Below are positions 7,452-16,944 of a stretch of DNA of 64,000 bases, one piece after another. Below the pieces are notes generated by a model. It searched no databases, had not been told where the DNA came from, and saw only the letters and a list, made by a program, of their open reading frames with translations. Within the stretch, counting starts at the first letter, position 1, and every line of letters starts with the position of its first letter. Source of the stretch: Bradyrhizobium nivariense (GTDB lineage Bacteria > Pseudomonadota > Alphaproteobacteria > Rhizobiales > Xanthobacteraceae); contig NZ_JARVWW010000021.1 in assembly GCF_029846715.1 (NCBI RefSeq), forward strand, positions 1-64,000, written 5' to 3'. The position numbers and the translations under genes were made by a program.

Positions 7452-10400
7452 TGTCCGCCGTCTTCATCGATCGTCCGCGGCTTTCGATGGTGATCGCATT
7501 CATCATCACCATTGCCGGCGCACTGACGCTGGCGCAAATCCCGGTGGCGCAATTTCCAGACATCGTGCCGCCACAGGTCACGGTCGCCGGCATCTTCCCT
7601 GGCGCGTCCGCCGAGGTTGTAGAGAGCAGTGTCGCCCAGCCGCTGGAGGCGCAGATCATTGGAAGCGACCGCGCACTCTACATGAAATCGACTAGCGCCA
7701 ATGACGGCAGCTACACACTTACGGTTTCGTTCGCGCTCGGTACCAACCCCGACATCAATACCGTCAACGTCAACAACCGCGTGCAGAGTGCTCTGTCGCA
7801 ATTGCCCACCGAAGTCCAGCAGCAGGGCGTTACGGTGCACAAGCGCTCCTCCTCGATCCTGCAGTTCCTCGTACTCTACAGCGGAAATGGCCAACAGGAC
7901 CCGCTCTTCATCACCAACTATGCAATCATCAACGTGCTTGATGCGATCGCCAGCACGCCGGGGGTGGGCCAGGCGAACCTGTTCGCGAAGATGAACTACT
8001 CGATGCGGATCTGGTTTGACACGCAGCGGCTCACCAGCCTCAATCTCACGCCATCAGACGTCATTGCCGCGATCCGTACGCAAAGCGTCCAGGCCCCCGT
8101 CGGCCGAATCGGCGCACGCCCAATCAGCGACGACCAGCAGTTCCAATTCAATGTGCAGACCCTGGGCAGGCTCGCCACAGTCGATCAATTCACCCAAATC
8201 GTGCTGCGCGCCAATCCGGACGGTTCATCGCTGTTCGTGGGAGACGTTGCACGTGTCGAAATGGGCGCGCAAAATCTCGACAGTGAAGCGCGGATCGACG
8301 GACGTGCGGCCGTGCCGATGGCGATTTATCTATCACCGGGTGCCAATGCGGTGACCACCGCACAGGCGGTGGCGGCGACGATGCAGCGGCTGTCACAGCA
8401 TTTTCCCACGGGGCTGAGCTACCTAGTACAATACGATTCAACGAGCTTCGTGCGCGCCACCATCGCGGAAGTGTTGCAGACGCTAGGCAAGGCCTTCGTG
8501 TTAGTCGTGATCGTGGTGTACCTGTTCCTCGGCAATCTCCGGGCCACCGCGATCCCGGCCGTTGCCGTTCCCGTGAGCCTGGTCGGCACCTTCGCCGTGC
8601 TGCTGGTGCTCGGATATTCGGCCAACACGGTGTCCCTGCTCGCCATGGTGCTCGCCATCGGCATCGTGGTCGATGACGCCATCGTCGTCGTTGAGAATGT
8701 TGAGCGGATCATGGAGGAGGAGCCCTCGCTTTCTCCCGCCGAGGCCAGCAAGGAGGCTATGGTACAGATCACGGCGCCGATCATCGCGATCACGCTGGTA
8801 CTGCTCTCCGTCTTCGTGCCGATCGCCTTCATTCCCGGCATTTCCGGCGCGCTGTTTCGTCAGTTTGCGGTCACGATCAGCGCCGCCATGATGATTTCGG
8901 CACTGAATGCACTGACGCTGTCGCCGGCGCTGTGCGCGCTGTTCCTGCGCTACCGCGGGCCGCCTCGTGGCCTGATGGGTCGTGTACTTGGCGGCATCGA
9001 CTGGCTGCGCGACCGCTACAGTAGCGGCGTGCGCCGCTTGGTGCAGAAGGCGGACCTCTCGCTCCTGCTGATTACAATGTTCGCCGCCGGCATCTTCGGC
9101 ATGTCGCTGATCACTCCGACGGGTTTCCTACCCGAGGAAGATCAAGGAGCCTTCTTCACCTCGGTACAACTGCCGGACGGTGCGTCGGTGGCACGAACCA
9201 GCGAAGTCACCCAACAGCTCGAACATATCTTGAAGCAGATGCCCGCCGTCGATCACGTCCTTGCCATCATCGGCTTTTCCCTGCTCGACGGCGCATCCGA
9301 ACCGAACAGCGCGCTGGTGGTCACGCGCCTGAAGCCGTTTGCCGATCGCAAGGCAGCAACAGATTCTGCGCGAGCGCTGATCGGCCAAACCTTCGCCGCT
9401 GGCGCGCAGATCCGCCAAGCCAATGTCCTGCCGTTCAATCTGCCGCCGATCATCGGGCTCTCCACCGGCGGTGGCTTCGAATACCAGCTCCAGGCATTGG
9501 AAGGACAGGACCCGGCCGAAATCTCCAGTGTCACCGGTGCGCTGATCGGCGCCGCCAACGCCGACCCACGGCTCACGCGCGTCTTTTCGACCTTCACGGC
9601 GACAAATCCGTCGATCTATCTCGACATCGACCGCCGCAGGGCCCAGGCGCTCGGAGTGACAATCAGCGACATCTTCACGGCCCTACAGGCGACGCTCGGC
9701 GGCATCTACGTCAACAACTTCAATCGGTTTGGCCGCACCTGGCAGGTCAACGTTCAGGGCGAAGCGCTCGATCGCGCCGATATTTCGGACATCTGGCAAA
9801 TCTACGTGCGCAACGCCAACGGCCATATGGTGCCGATCAGATCCCTTGCCGGGATCAAGATCGTGACCGGGCCTCAAGTGATCACCCGCTACAACAATTA
9901 TCGCTCGGTGACGGTGAACGGTAGCCCGGCGCCGGGTGTCTCCTCGGGTACCGCGCTCACAGCGATGGCCGATGTCTCTCATGCCGTGCTGCCCGCGGGC
10001 TACGGTTTCGACTGGACCGGCACCGCCTATCAGGAGCAACAGGCCGCCGGCCAGACCGGAATTGTGCTCACGCTTGCCGTGCTGTTCGCGTATCTGTTCC
10101 TGGTCGCGCTCTATGAGAGCACGATTGTCTCGATTCCGGTCCTGTTGTCGGTCCTGGTCGGCGTGCTCGGCTCCTACGTCGGTATCAAGGTCGCTGGCCT
10201 CAATCTCGATCTGTACGGTCAGATCGGGCTCGTGGTCCTAATCGCACTCGCCGCCAAAAACGGTATCCTGATCGTCGAGTTTGCGAAGGAGCAGCACGAG
10301 GCGGGCGTGGCGCTCGAGCAGTCCGCCATCCAGGGCGCGCATATGCGCTTCCGCGCAGTGATGATGACCTCGGTTGCCTTCATCCTGGGCCTCGTGCCGC

Positions 10401-10600
10401 TTGTAATCGCGACCGGCGCCGCCGAGCTCAGCCGCAGGGCCGTCGGCACGGCCGTGTTCGCGGGCATGCTTGCGGCGAGCTCTGTCGGGATCTTCCTGGT
10501 GCCGATGCTCTACGTGACGTTTCAGCGCCTGCGCGAGCGGGCAAAGGGGAATTCCAAAGCAACCCGTGGGCCGACATCACCGATCGATGAGACGGTCTAG
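7448..10600 (+). CDS. RND efflux inner-membrane pump (AcrB/MexB, HAE1 type)
   Basis: A full-length pump of 1050 residues, typical of the hydrophobic/amphiphilic efflux family. It has FIDRPRLSMVIAFI at the N-terminus, 12 membrane helices in two halves and two large periplasmic domains. The proton-relay pair of adjacent Asp lies in helix 4 (GIVVDDAIVVVENVERIM), and the helix 10-11 region has ALAAKNGILIVEFAKEQ with the conserved Lys. Family members trade protons for drugs, dyes or solvents. The gene overlaps the adaptor and forms a two-gene operon with it. No TetR or MarR regulator is adjacent, so its control is not visible here. Confidence 0.92.
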   Translation: MMSAVFIDRPRLSMVIAFIITIAGALTLAQIPVAQFPDIVPPQVTVAGIFPGASAEVVESSVAQPLEAQIIGSDRALYMKSTSANDGSYTLTVSFALGTNPDINTVNVNNRVQSALSQLPTEVQQQGVTVHKRSSSILQFLVLYSGNGQQDPLFITNYAIINVLDAIASTPGVGQANLFAKMNYSMRIWFDTQRLTSLNLTPSDVIAAIRTQSVQAPVGRIGARPISDDQQFQFNVQTLGRLATVDQFTQIVLRANPDGSSLFVGDVARVEMGAQNLDSEARIDGRAAVPMAIYLSPGANAVTTAQAVAATMQRLSQHFPTGLSYLVQYDSTSFVRATIAEVLQTLGKAFVLVVIVVYLFLGNLRATAIPAVAVPVSLVGTFAVLLVLGYSANTVSLLAMVLAIGIVVDDAIVVVENVERIMEEEPSLSPAEASKEAMVQITAPIIAITLVLLSVFVPIAFIPGISGALFRQFAVTISAAMMISALNALTLSPALCALFLRYRGPPRGLMGRVLGGIDWLRDRYSSGVRRLVQKADLSLLLITMFAAGIFGMSLITPTGFLPEEDQGAFFTSVQLPDGASVARTSEVTQQLEHILKQMPAVDHVLAIIGFSLLDGASEPNSALVVTRLKPFADRKAATDSARALIGQTFAAGAQIRQANVLPFNLPPIIGLSTGGGFEYQLQALEGQDPAEISSVTGALIGAANADPRLTRVFSTFTATNPSIYLDIDRRRAQALGVTISDIFTALQATLGGIYVNNFNRFGRTWQVNVQGEALDRADISDIWQIYVRNANGHMVPIRSLAGIKIVTGPQVITRYNNYRSVTVNGSPAPGVSSGTALTAMADVSHAVLPAGYGFDWTGTAYQEQQAAGQTGIVLTLAVLFAYLFLVALYESTIVSIPVLLSVLVGVLGSYVGIKVAGLNLDLYGQIGLVVLIALAAKNGILIVEFAKEQHEAGVALEQSAIQGAHMRFRAVMMTSVAFILGLVPLVIATGAAELSRRAVGTAVFAGMLAASSVGIFLVPMLYVTFQRLRERAKGNSKATRGPTSPIDETV

Positions 10601-10603
10601 GCA

Positions 10604-10705
10604 ATGGCAAGCAAACGAAAAGGCTGGCTGATCGCCCTTCTCGGCCGTGGTCCTGGTCGCGGTCGGATATTTCGCCCCCAGCCGCTGTCCGCAAAGCGAT
10701 CATAG
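10604..10705 (+). pseudogene. short broken ORF after the RND pump
   Basis: ATG 10604 opens 33 codons beginning MASKRKGWLIALL and then turning into an Arg/Gly-rich run. A one-base shift at about 10643 would continue as VVLVAVGYFAPS, completing a plausible signal or membrane helix. This looks like the start of a membrane-anchored protein damaged by a frameshift. Too little remains to name it. Confidence 0.3.
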
Positions 10706-10760
10706 GGCTGAACTTCGAGGCCAGAGTGACCGCTAGGCGCGCAAAGCAGGAGGTGACGAC

Positions 10761-12125
10761 ATGCTCTCCGAAGTCGTTGTGCGGATACAAAAAGCCGCGC
10801 GCGTGACGACCATTGTTGCGTCATGCGCCGCTCTCGGTCCCGGGCTGGCGCAGGAGCGCTCTGCCGTGACGGTTTTTGAGAACGTGCGCATTTTCGACGG
10901 GAAGAACCAGACGCTCTCCGCTCCGTCGAATGTCCTCATCCGAGGCAACACAATCGAGCGTATTGCGATCGCTCCCATTCCGGTCGATCGTTCCCCCGAC
11001 ACCCGCACTGTAGCAGGCGGCGGACGCGTCCTGATGCCCGGGCTCAGCGACATGCATTGGCATGCGACGATGGTTCGTCCAACCCCTGCTCAAATGCTTT
11101 CGAGCAACTTGGGTTACACGATGCTGCTCGCGGGCGCGGAAGCCACTGCTACGCTGATGCGCGGGTTCACCACCGTCAGGGACATGGGCGGCCCAGCTTT
11201 CGCGCTGAAGCGCGCCATCGATGAGGGGGTCGTTGCAGGCCCTCGCATCTATCCGTCGGGGGCCGTCATCACAGTCACCGGCGGCCACGGCGACTTCCGT
11301 GAGCTCTGGGAGCTGCCGCAAAGTCTCGGCGGAACGAGCCGCGTCGAGCAGCTTGGTGGAAGCATGATCGCAGACAGTCCCGACGAGGTTCGCAAGCGCA
11401 CGCGCGAACAGCTCATGCAGGGCGCATCGCAGATCAAGCTGACGGCAGGCGGCGGCGTTGCCTCGCCTTTCAGTCCACTCGATGTGACCACCTTCAGTGA
11501 GCCTGAACTGCGGGCGGCCGTCGAAGCAGCTACCGATTGGGGAACCTATGTGGCGACGCACGCCTATACGCCAAACGCCATTCGACGCTCCATTGCTGCA
11601 GGCGTCAAGGTGATCGAGCATGGACATTTGATGGATGAGCCGACCGCACGTCTCCTTGCGGAAGAGAAGATCTGGCTGAGCACACAGCCCTTCGTGGACC
11701 TTGGTGGCGCAGCCATGCTTCCTGCCGCGCAACAAGCGCAGATGCGCCAAGTGGTTGCGGGCACCGACACCACGTACAGGTTTGTCAAACAGTTCAAGAT
11801 CAAGACGGCCTTCGGGACTGATATTCTCTTCTCCAAAGCGTTGGCTGAGCATCAGGGACAGGGCATCGTGGATCTCACACGTTGGTTCACTCCAGCGGAA
11901 GCATTGGCAATGGCGACTTCAGCAAACGGAGAGTTGCTCGCCCTCTCCGGTGCGCGCAATCCCTATCCCGGCAAGCTCGGAGTGGTCGAAGAAGGCGCGT
12001 TGGCGGATCTCCTGCTCGTCGATGGCAATCCCTTGGAGGACATTCGCCTCATCGCCGACCCGGAGAAAAAATTCGTCGTGATCATGAAGGACGGCATCAT
12101 CTACAAGGACATTCGTCCGAAATGA
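10761..12125 (+). CDS. amidohydrolase family protein, probably exported
   Basis: A 454-residue metal-dependent hydrolase of the imidazolonepropionase/prolidase-like amidohydrolase group. After a signal-like N-terminus (VTTIVASCAALGPGLAQE) comes the small beta domain (VFENVRIFDGKNQTL), then the metal motif PGLSDMHWHATM with two His. Later come the TAGGG strand, THAYTPNAIRRSIAAGVKVIEHG (two more metal His) and FGTDILF with the catalytic Asp. The C-terminal YPGKLGVVEEGALADLLLVDGNPL is the family's usual end. These enzymes cleave amides, lactams or X-Pro dipeptides; the substrate is not predictable. A strong AGGAGGTGA site precedes ATG 10761. Confidence 0.85.
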   Translation: MLSEVVVRIQKAARVTTIVASCAALGPGLAQERSAVTVFENVRIFDGKNQTLSAPSNVLIRGNTIERIAIAPIPVDRSPDTRTVAGGGRVLMPGLSDMHWHATMVRPTPAQMLSSNLGYTMLLAGAEATATLMRGFTTVRDMGGPAFALKRAIDEGVVAGPRIYPSGAVITVTGGHGDFRELWELPQSLGGTSRVEQLGGSMIADSPDEVRKRTREQLMQGASQIKLTAGGGVASPFSPLDVTTFSEPELRAAVEAATDWGTYVATHAYTPNAIRRSIAAGVKVIEHGHLMDEPTARLLAEEKIWLSTQPFVDLGGAAMLPAAQQAQMRQVVAGTDTTYRFVKQFKIKTAFGTDILFSKALAEHQGQGIVDLTRWFTPAEALAMATSANGELLALSGARNPYPGKLGVVEEGALADLLLVDGNPLEDIRLIADPEKKFVVIMKDGIIYKDIRPK

Positions 12126-12255
12126 TCGCTCCCTTGTTTGGGCGGAATGCTTCGCGCGGGCTGCCGGTCTTGCTCGCACCTGCAATTGACATCTGCGCAG
12201 GTTCAATTGCCGCTGTGGGGTTCCCGATCACAAGCCCGCATCGGAGAGAGGCGGA

Positions 12256-13971
12256 ATGAACATCGTCAAGAGTCCCGCGCAGATTGTCTGGCGGTACGTG
12301 GCATCTCTCTCGGGCGTTGGATTGGCGTTGGGAGCATTGTTCTTCGCAGCCGCACTTACGCCGACGCTCGTCCCAAGAAGCTATTTGATCCAGGGAGTCC
12401 TTGCCGGCACCTGCTTTGCGATCGGTTACGAGCTAGGCGTGCTCTGGCGCTGGCTATGGCGCTATCTCGAACTTCCCGAGCCATCGCCACGAATCCGATC
12501 GGCGGCCAACACGGCGGTCGCGGTCGGCTGCTTCGTAACGATCATCCTGTTTCTCTGGCGGGCGGTGGAATGGCAGAATTCGATCCTTAGCGCCATGAAC
12601 ATGGAGCTGGTTGAAACCGCCCATCCCGCCAAAGTCTCCGTGATCGCGCTCATCACGTTTTTCGCGCTGTTTTGGCTGGTGGAATCGTTCAAGCTGGTAA
12701 CCAGTTTTGTCTCCGGCCGGATCCGGCGGTTCATTCCTAGAAAGATCGCGAACTTCGTCGGCCTTCTCGTGGCCGTCCTGCTGATCTGGTCGATCGCCAA
12801 CAATCTGCTTATCCGCGCCGCCTTCAGCGCGTTGGATTCTTCGTTCCGGGAATTTGACGCCCTGCTTGAACCGGAGCGACCTCAGCCGGGCGAAGCCACC
12901 AGAACGGGGAGTGCAGCGTCGCTGGTGAAATGGAATGAGCTCGGCCGTGCCGGACGGGAATTCGTGGCTTCCGGACCGACCGCCGCGCAGATCGGCGCAT
13001 TCACCGGCCGTCCTGCCCGGGATCCGCTCCGCGTCTATGTGGGATTGCGCGGCGCAGACACCGCGCGTGGGCGCGCGGAACTGGCGCTGGACCAGCTCGA
13101 GCGCCAAGGAGGCTTCGAACGCTCAGTTCTCATCGTTATTACCCCGACAGGAACCGGCTGGATCGACCCGGCTGCAATCGATGCGATCGAATATCTTTCC
13201 AATGGCGACGTTGCCAGCGTCGCCGTGCAGTATTCCTATCTCAACAGTCCGCTTTCGCTGCTGTTTCAACCGGAATACGGCGCGGAAGCCGCACGTGCCC
13301 TGTTTGCCGTGATTTACGAACATTGGACGATGTTACCGAAGGATCGGCGCCCAAATCTATACCTGCACGGCCTGAGCCTCGGCGCGATGAACTCACAGAA
13401 TTCCGCTGAGTTGTTCGAGACGATCGGCGATCCGATCACTGGGGCCCTCTGGAGCGGCTCCCCTTTCACGAGCAGGATCTGGCGGTCGGTCACCGCGAAC
13501 CGCAATGCCACCTCTCCCGCGTGGCTGCCGGAATTTCGTGATGGCCGTTTCGTGCGGTTTATGAACCAGAACGGCCCGACGGTCGCCCCTGATACACCAT
13601 GGGGGCCCATGCGCGTCGTCTTCCTGCAATATGCAAGTGACCCGATCGTATTCTTCGACTATCGGTACGCCTATCGGCGCCCGGCCTGGATGAATGCACC
13701 GCGCGGACCGGACGTTTCGCCTGAACTTCGATGGTATCCGGTCGTGACCATGCTGCAGATCGCCGTTGACATGGCGGTCGCAACCGGCACGCCCTTCGGT
13801 TATGGCCATGTCTACGCGCCGGAGCACTATGTCGATGCATGGGTTGCCGTGGCCAATCTCCGAAATTGGTCGGCCGAGGCACTTGGAAGACTTAAGAGTC
13901 ATCTCGGAAAGGCTGCGAACGTCTCTGCCGGCGCCAGCGGCGAGAATCCCTACTTCGACAGGGGAGGATAA
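12256..13971 (+). CDS. membrane alpha/beta hydrolase (Abhydrolase_9 family)
   Basis: A 571-residue protein in two parts. The N-terminal third holds about four to five membrane helices (VGLALGALFFAAALTPTLVPRS, then GVLAGTCFAIGYELG and others), matching the N-terminal domain of the family. The C-terminal part is an alpha/beta hydrolase fold with nucleophile elbow LHGLSLGAMNS (Ser in G-L-S-L-G), and a late YAPEHYVDAW His region. The family is conserved in actinobacteria and proteobacteria and is thought to act on lipids or esters at the membrane, without a settled substrate. It is the last intact gene before the dusA relic at 14317. Confidence 0.85.
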   Translation: MNIVKSPAQIVWRYVASLSGVGLALGALFFAAALTPTLVPRSYLIQGVLAGTCFAIGYELGVLWRWLWRYLELPEPSPRIRSAANTAVAVGCFVTIILFLWRAVEWQNSILSAMNMELVETAHPAKVSVIALITFFALFWLVESFKLVTSFVSGRIRRFIPRKIANFVGLLVAVLLIWSIANNLLIRAAFSALDSSFREFDALLEPERPQPGEATRTGSAASLVKWNELGRAGREFVASGPTAAQIGAFTGRPARDPLRVYVGLRGADTARGRAELALDQLERQGGFERSVLIVITPTGTGWIDPAAIDAIEYLSNGDVASVAVQYSYLNSPLSLLFQPEYGAEAARALFAVIYEHWTMLPKDRRPNLYLHGLSLGAMNSQNSAELFETIGDPITGALWSGSPFTSRIWRSVTANRNATSPAWLPEFRDGRFVRFMNQNGPTVAPDTPWGPMRVVFLQYASDPIVFFDYRYAYRRPAWMNAPRGPDVSPELRWYPVVTMLQIAVDMAVATGTPFGYGHVYAPEHYVDAWVAVANLRNWSAEALGRLKSHLGKAANVSAGASGENPYFDRGG

Positions 13972-14316
13972 TGGCCGCTCGCGTTGCGCTCAATGCTTCG
14001 GCACCGAGAATTAGTCACTCGGCCATCTGCACCGTTTTTCACTTCGACAAGATAAAGTTGACCTCGGCTTTGTCAACGATATCGGCGAGTGCGAGGAATT
14101 CTTCGCTGATCGTTCAAGCTGTGGTGGAGGCGGGTTGGGTTTGCTGGTCCATCACACTTTCGATCTGCATCGCCTGCCAGCCATTCTGCAGTGGCGCACA
14201 CATCCGCTTCTCTTTCGCCTGCCTCCGCTGCCTTTAGTGAGATTTTGTTTGATGTCCCGGTGCACACGTCGTGCACACGACGCCAACTAACAAACTGAAA
14301 ACACTGAACTCTCGCT
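13972..14316. other. non-coding stretch between the hydrolase gene and the dusA relic
   Basis: No convincing gene is present; ORFs here are short and lack ribosome sites. Near its right end (14267-14282) lies a perfect palindrome with 7-base arms, CGTCGTG-CA-CACGACG, inside repeat copy A. This would be the terminal sequence of the integrated element if the dusA relic marks an attachment site. Confidence 0.5.
14249..14308. repeat. diverged direct repeat, copy A (next to the dusA relic)
   Basis: About 60 bases beginning TTGATGTCCCGGTGC and ending ACTGAA align with 43563-43621, with roughly three quarters of positions identical and one gap. The shared core is CACGACGCC followed by a CTAAC-A-CTGAA pattern. 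It sits directly against the truncated dusA sequence, so it may be the end of an integrative element, with copy B the end of a related one. Confidence 0.5.
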
Positions 14317-14368
14317 CCAATCCATCATGGGGGCTACGGAAAAGCGATGGGATAACATCTGGACCATA
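14317..14368 (-). pseudogene. dusA: 5' relic of dusA (tRNA-dihydrouridine synthase A), candidate attachment site
   Basis: The reverse strand reads MVQMLSHRFSVAPMMDW and then leaves the family (SESSVFSVC, stop at 14287). HRFSVAPMMDW is the start of DusA, where the normal protein goes on with TDRHCR. Only about 17 of roughly 330 codons remain. The break falls at the codons where integrases of dusA-targeting prophages and islands are known to insert. On this geometry the inserted DNA lies at lower coordinates and the original upstream DNA at higher ones. Homology is seen directly; integration is inferred, because no integrase or second junction is in the window. Confidence 0.6.
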
Positions 14369-15573
14369 TAGACTTTCAAGCCCTCGCCGGGAATAGCAGA
14401 TTTCATGAGTGCGCCGGGCCGGATCCAGGGGCCGCGAACGCCCGTACGCATTGGGCCGGCTCGGCGGCGCATTGCCCCGCTGGACGATTCTGCGCATAGC
14501 CGGGGCGTGTTTCGCGTCCGGGCAGGGGGACGAGAAGCTGCGGCACACACTCTCTCCGTATCTTCATGGCAAGCGCAGTGACCGAGCAAGGGGCCTCACC
14601 GCAATTCTCCAAAGTGCTTTTCAACTTGCAGACATAGCTTCGCGTCCTCGCGGCGCGTTTCGCCCGAGTTTGCTTGGTCGCTCCACCCTCTCTATCCAAG
14701 AGGGCACAGGGAAGGCCGGGTGCCGGCTGGCACCCGCGGTCCGCTGCGCGAAAATGTAGCGCAAAAGAACCGCACAGCAGCATACAGGTGTAGCCAAATC
14801 ACTCGGCCTTCCCTGCGCAGTGGTTGGACGGCTTATGCCGTGCTCTCCCGGGAGCCGAGTTCGTTTTGGCCTCCCTCGCCTTCGCAGAAGTCGCCGACAT
14901 CGCGCCGGTTGACGCGAATGCCGCATCCGCAAAGGCTTGACCGTAGCAACGACGGCCAGGACCACACGGTTTTGCCGTACGCACGGCTCGCCATTTCGCC
15001 GCAGTTTTTCCAGCCCTGTCGACGGAGCCGAAAACTTACAGACGAGACGAACCTGACAGCGTCGCTCGTCGGAACGAGGATTTGGGCTCACGGAGAGCAA
15101 TCCGCCCTGCCCGCACTTCTCGCGCCCGACGCTGCCGCGTCCACCGCAAGCCCGGCTCTCGACAGTGACGACACAAGATCGCCCCTCTTGGGTGAGCCGG
15201 GATGGGTGACACATACGATAAACCCGAATTTCGGTAAAGTGGAATATTTTCGCAAAGAGGCGTTGACAGCGGAGCGAAACAGGCCGGGACGGCGCCTGAT
15301 GTGCATCAGGATGGTAGTGCACGTGGCTCGGCATCGGACAGCAGCCCTACACCTCGACCCGGGCCTCTCGGCAGCTGCGACAAACAGATCGCCGTAGAGC
15401 GCATAGTGGCCGTCCTCGAAGACCGTACGCGGCTGGCGATTGCCCCACTGGGTGACATGGTGGGGATGACACAAGGAAGACAGGCCATCACACATGCATG
15501 AACGAGAACGCCGCAGAGTCCAGTGCAGTCCAGCACTGTCACCGTAATTCGATTGGAGGCTTCCTCTCTTGAA
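14369..15573. other. 1.2-kb non-coding block, recalled as repetitive in Bradyrhizobium
   Basis: There is no gene here that I can support: the longest ORFs (for example 225 codons on + from 14720) lack ribosome sites and have no family-like composition. The segment from about 14690 to 15240 closely matches, from memory, a block that recurs in many copies between genes in Bradyrhizobium and Rhodopseudomonas. It contains the runs GACATCGCGCCGGTTGACG, ACCACACGGTTTTGCCGTAC and GACACAAGATCGCCCCTC. Its role is unknown to me. The rest shows no clear structure. Confidence 0.45.
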
Positions 15574-16503
15574 CTACGGTGCCAACAGGATTTGCCGACA
15601 GGCGGCCGGCAACTGCGCGAGAGTTATTGACGGGGCTGGCTTTGCTGGTTCCGTTGACGGCCTCGGATGAATGACGGGATCACTAAGCCAGTAGGCAAAA
15701 TCTGCAGGAGCACATCCTTCATCTTCCGACGGCCGCGGCTGTGGCGTGCAAGCGCTATCACCTGGAGGACAGGTTATCCGGACATGGAAGTGATAATCGT
15801 GACCGTACATTGGTCGCACTTTTGCAAGCCAGCTGCGATCACCCTTGGCTTCCCGGCATAACGCCTTTTTGATCGCGGCGTTCACAAATATACGCTCCAC
15901 GCGGGGCTCCTGAGCGGCCGCGCGGATTACCAATAGATGACTCGGCGTCCAAACCGCTGGATCGATGTCGAGCCGGTCGGTCCGAACCATGCTGGTCGCT
16001 GACATTTCCTCGCGCTCGTTGCGCGACAGCTGGCGGTTCGGCATCGGCGTCAGCCATATGTCGGCATCCAGTCCAACCTGATGGCTCGCGTGCCCGGTGA
16101 GCATGGGTCCGCCACGCGGTTGCGACATGTCGCCGACAAGCAATCCGGGCCAGCCGGCGACTTCGTGCGCCTTTACCGACAATCGCTCCAGCAGAGCGAC
16201 CATGTCGGGATGCGCCCAATTGCGATTGCGCGACAGCCGCATGACTTGCCAGGTTTCGCCGTTGATCGGAAGAGCCTGCGCACCGGCAAGACAGCCCTTG
16301 GCATAAAAGCCAATGGAACGAGTCGCCAGCGGTGCGGGTGACGTCTTGCGGCCAAAGAGCTCCTTGGCGCCCAGCTTTGGATCACTTGGGTTAGCCAGCG
16401 GTGCCGGCCGATCAACGCTGCCCTTATCCTGGCAAAGAGCAGTCGTCATGGTCAAAGCCGCGACGGGTATTGCCAGCATTATGAGAAGATGTCGTTTGTG
16501 CAT
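15574..16503 (-). CDS. mepA: penicillin-insensitive murein endopeptidase MepA
   Basis: A 309-residue periplasmic peptidase with a signal peptide (MLAIPVAALTMTTALC). It holds the LAS metallopeptidase landmarks of MepA: TRSIGFYAKGCLAGA near residue 61, GGPMLTGHASHQVGLDADIW at about 131-150 with the zinc His and Asp, and YGHDYHFHVRI near 237 with the second His pair. MepA cuts D-Ala-meso-DAP cross-links in peptidoglycan and needs zinc. It is the last gene of a - strand series that starts with zur, consistent with a zinc-linked unit, although 38 bases separate it from the preceding small gene and no internal promoter was looked for beyond inspection. Confidence 0.92.
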   Translation of the reverse strand: MHKRHLLIMLAIPVAALTMTTALCQDKGSVDRPAPLANPSDPKLGAKELFGRKTSPAPLATRSIGFYAKGCLAGAQALPINGETWQVMRLSRNRNWAHPDMVALLERLSVKAHEVAGWPGLLVGDMSQPRGGPMLTGHASHQVGLDADIWLTPMPNRQLSRNEREEMSATSMVRTDRLDIDPAVWTPSHLLVIRAAAQEPRVERIFVNAAIKKALCREAKGDRSWLAKVRPMYGHDYHFHVRITCPPGDSACTPQPRPSEDEGCAPADFAYWLSDPVIHPRPSTEPAKPAPSITLAQLPAACRQILLAP

Positions 16504-16541
16504 GAGACTGGCCTGATCACACCGAATATTTAGGGAAAACC

Positions 16542-16823
16542 TCAGGGAGGCAGCGCAGATAACGCCGCAGTCAGCTCGGCCATTTCAACTTCAGGAATTG
16601 CCTTGTGAATTCGCGCGATACGGGGACTTTGCCCTGCTATCAATATAGCAATGATCGTTTCGGTATCGGGACAACCGTGTTCCCGACAGTTGAGTTCGGT
16701 TACCGAGACAGTTACGTCTTCGGAAAGCTCGAGACAGCTTCGTGTTTCGGCCTTGATGCGATCCATCGCCTCGCGATATCCAGGTTTCGGCCTGCGGGCG
16801 AGCGGGTTGAAAAATACTGTCAT
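16542..16823 (-). CDS. small conserved protein with a CxxxxCPD motif
   Basis: A 93-residue protein: NPLARRPKPGYREAMDRIK at the start, a helix, then VSVTELNCREHGCPDTETIIAI and a C-terminal helix. The two Cys spaced as C-x4-C-P-D/P-x-E-T are recalled from small proteins next to CobW-type GTPases in alphaproteobacteria, but I know no assigned function. A thiol pair beside zinc chaperones suggests metal or redox chemistry. GAAGGG precedes the ATG. It sits 121 bases after the second COG0523 gene and 38 before mepA. Confidence 0.65.
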   Translation of the reverse strand: MTVFFNPLARRPKPGYREAMDRIKAETRSCLELSEDVTVSVTELNCREHGCPDTETIIAILIAGQSPRIARIHKAIPEVEMAELTAALSALPP

Positions 16824-16944
16824 TGCAACCCTTCAACATTGAGGCGAACAAGCTTCGGCTTGGGGTACCGAATCCGAACAAACGTTTTGTGGAGGGCGAG
16901 ATCGCTCACCGCGGCACTCGCTTTTGCGAGCATGGCCATCGCGC

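Noticed and set aside
14720..15397. 225-codon open frame on the + strand in the long intergenic block
   Set aside because: No ribosome site, Ser/Arg/Pro-rich translation, and the DNA looks like a conserved non-coding repeat; not supported as a gene.
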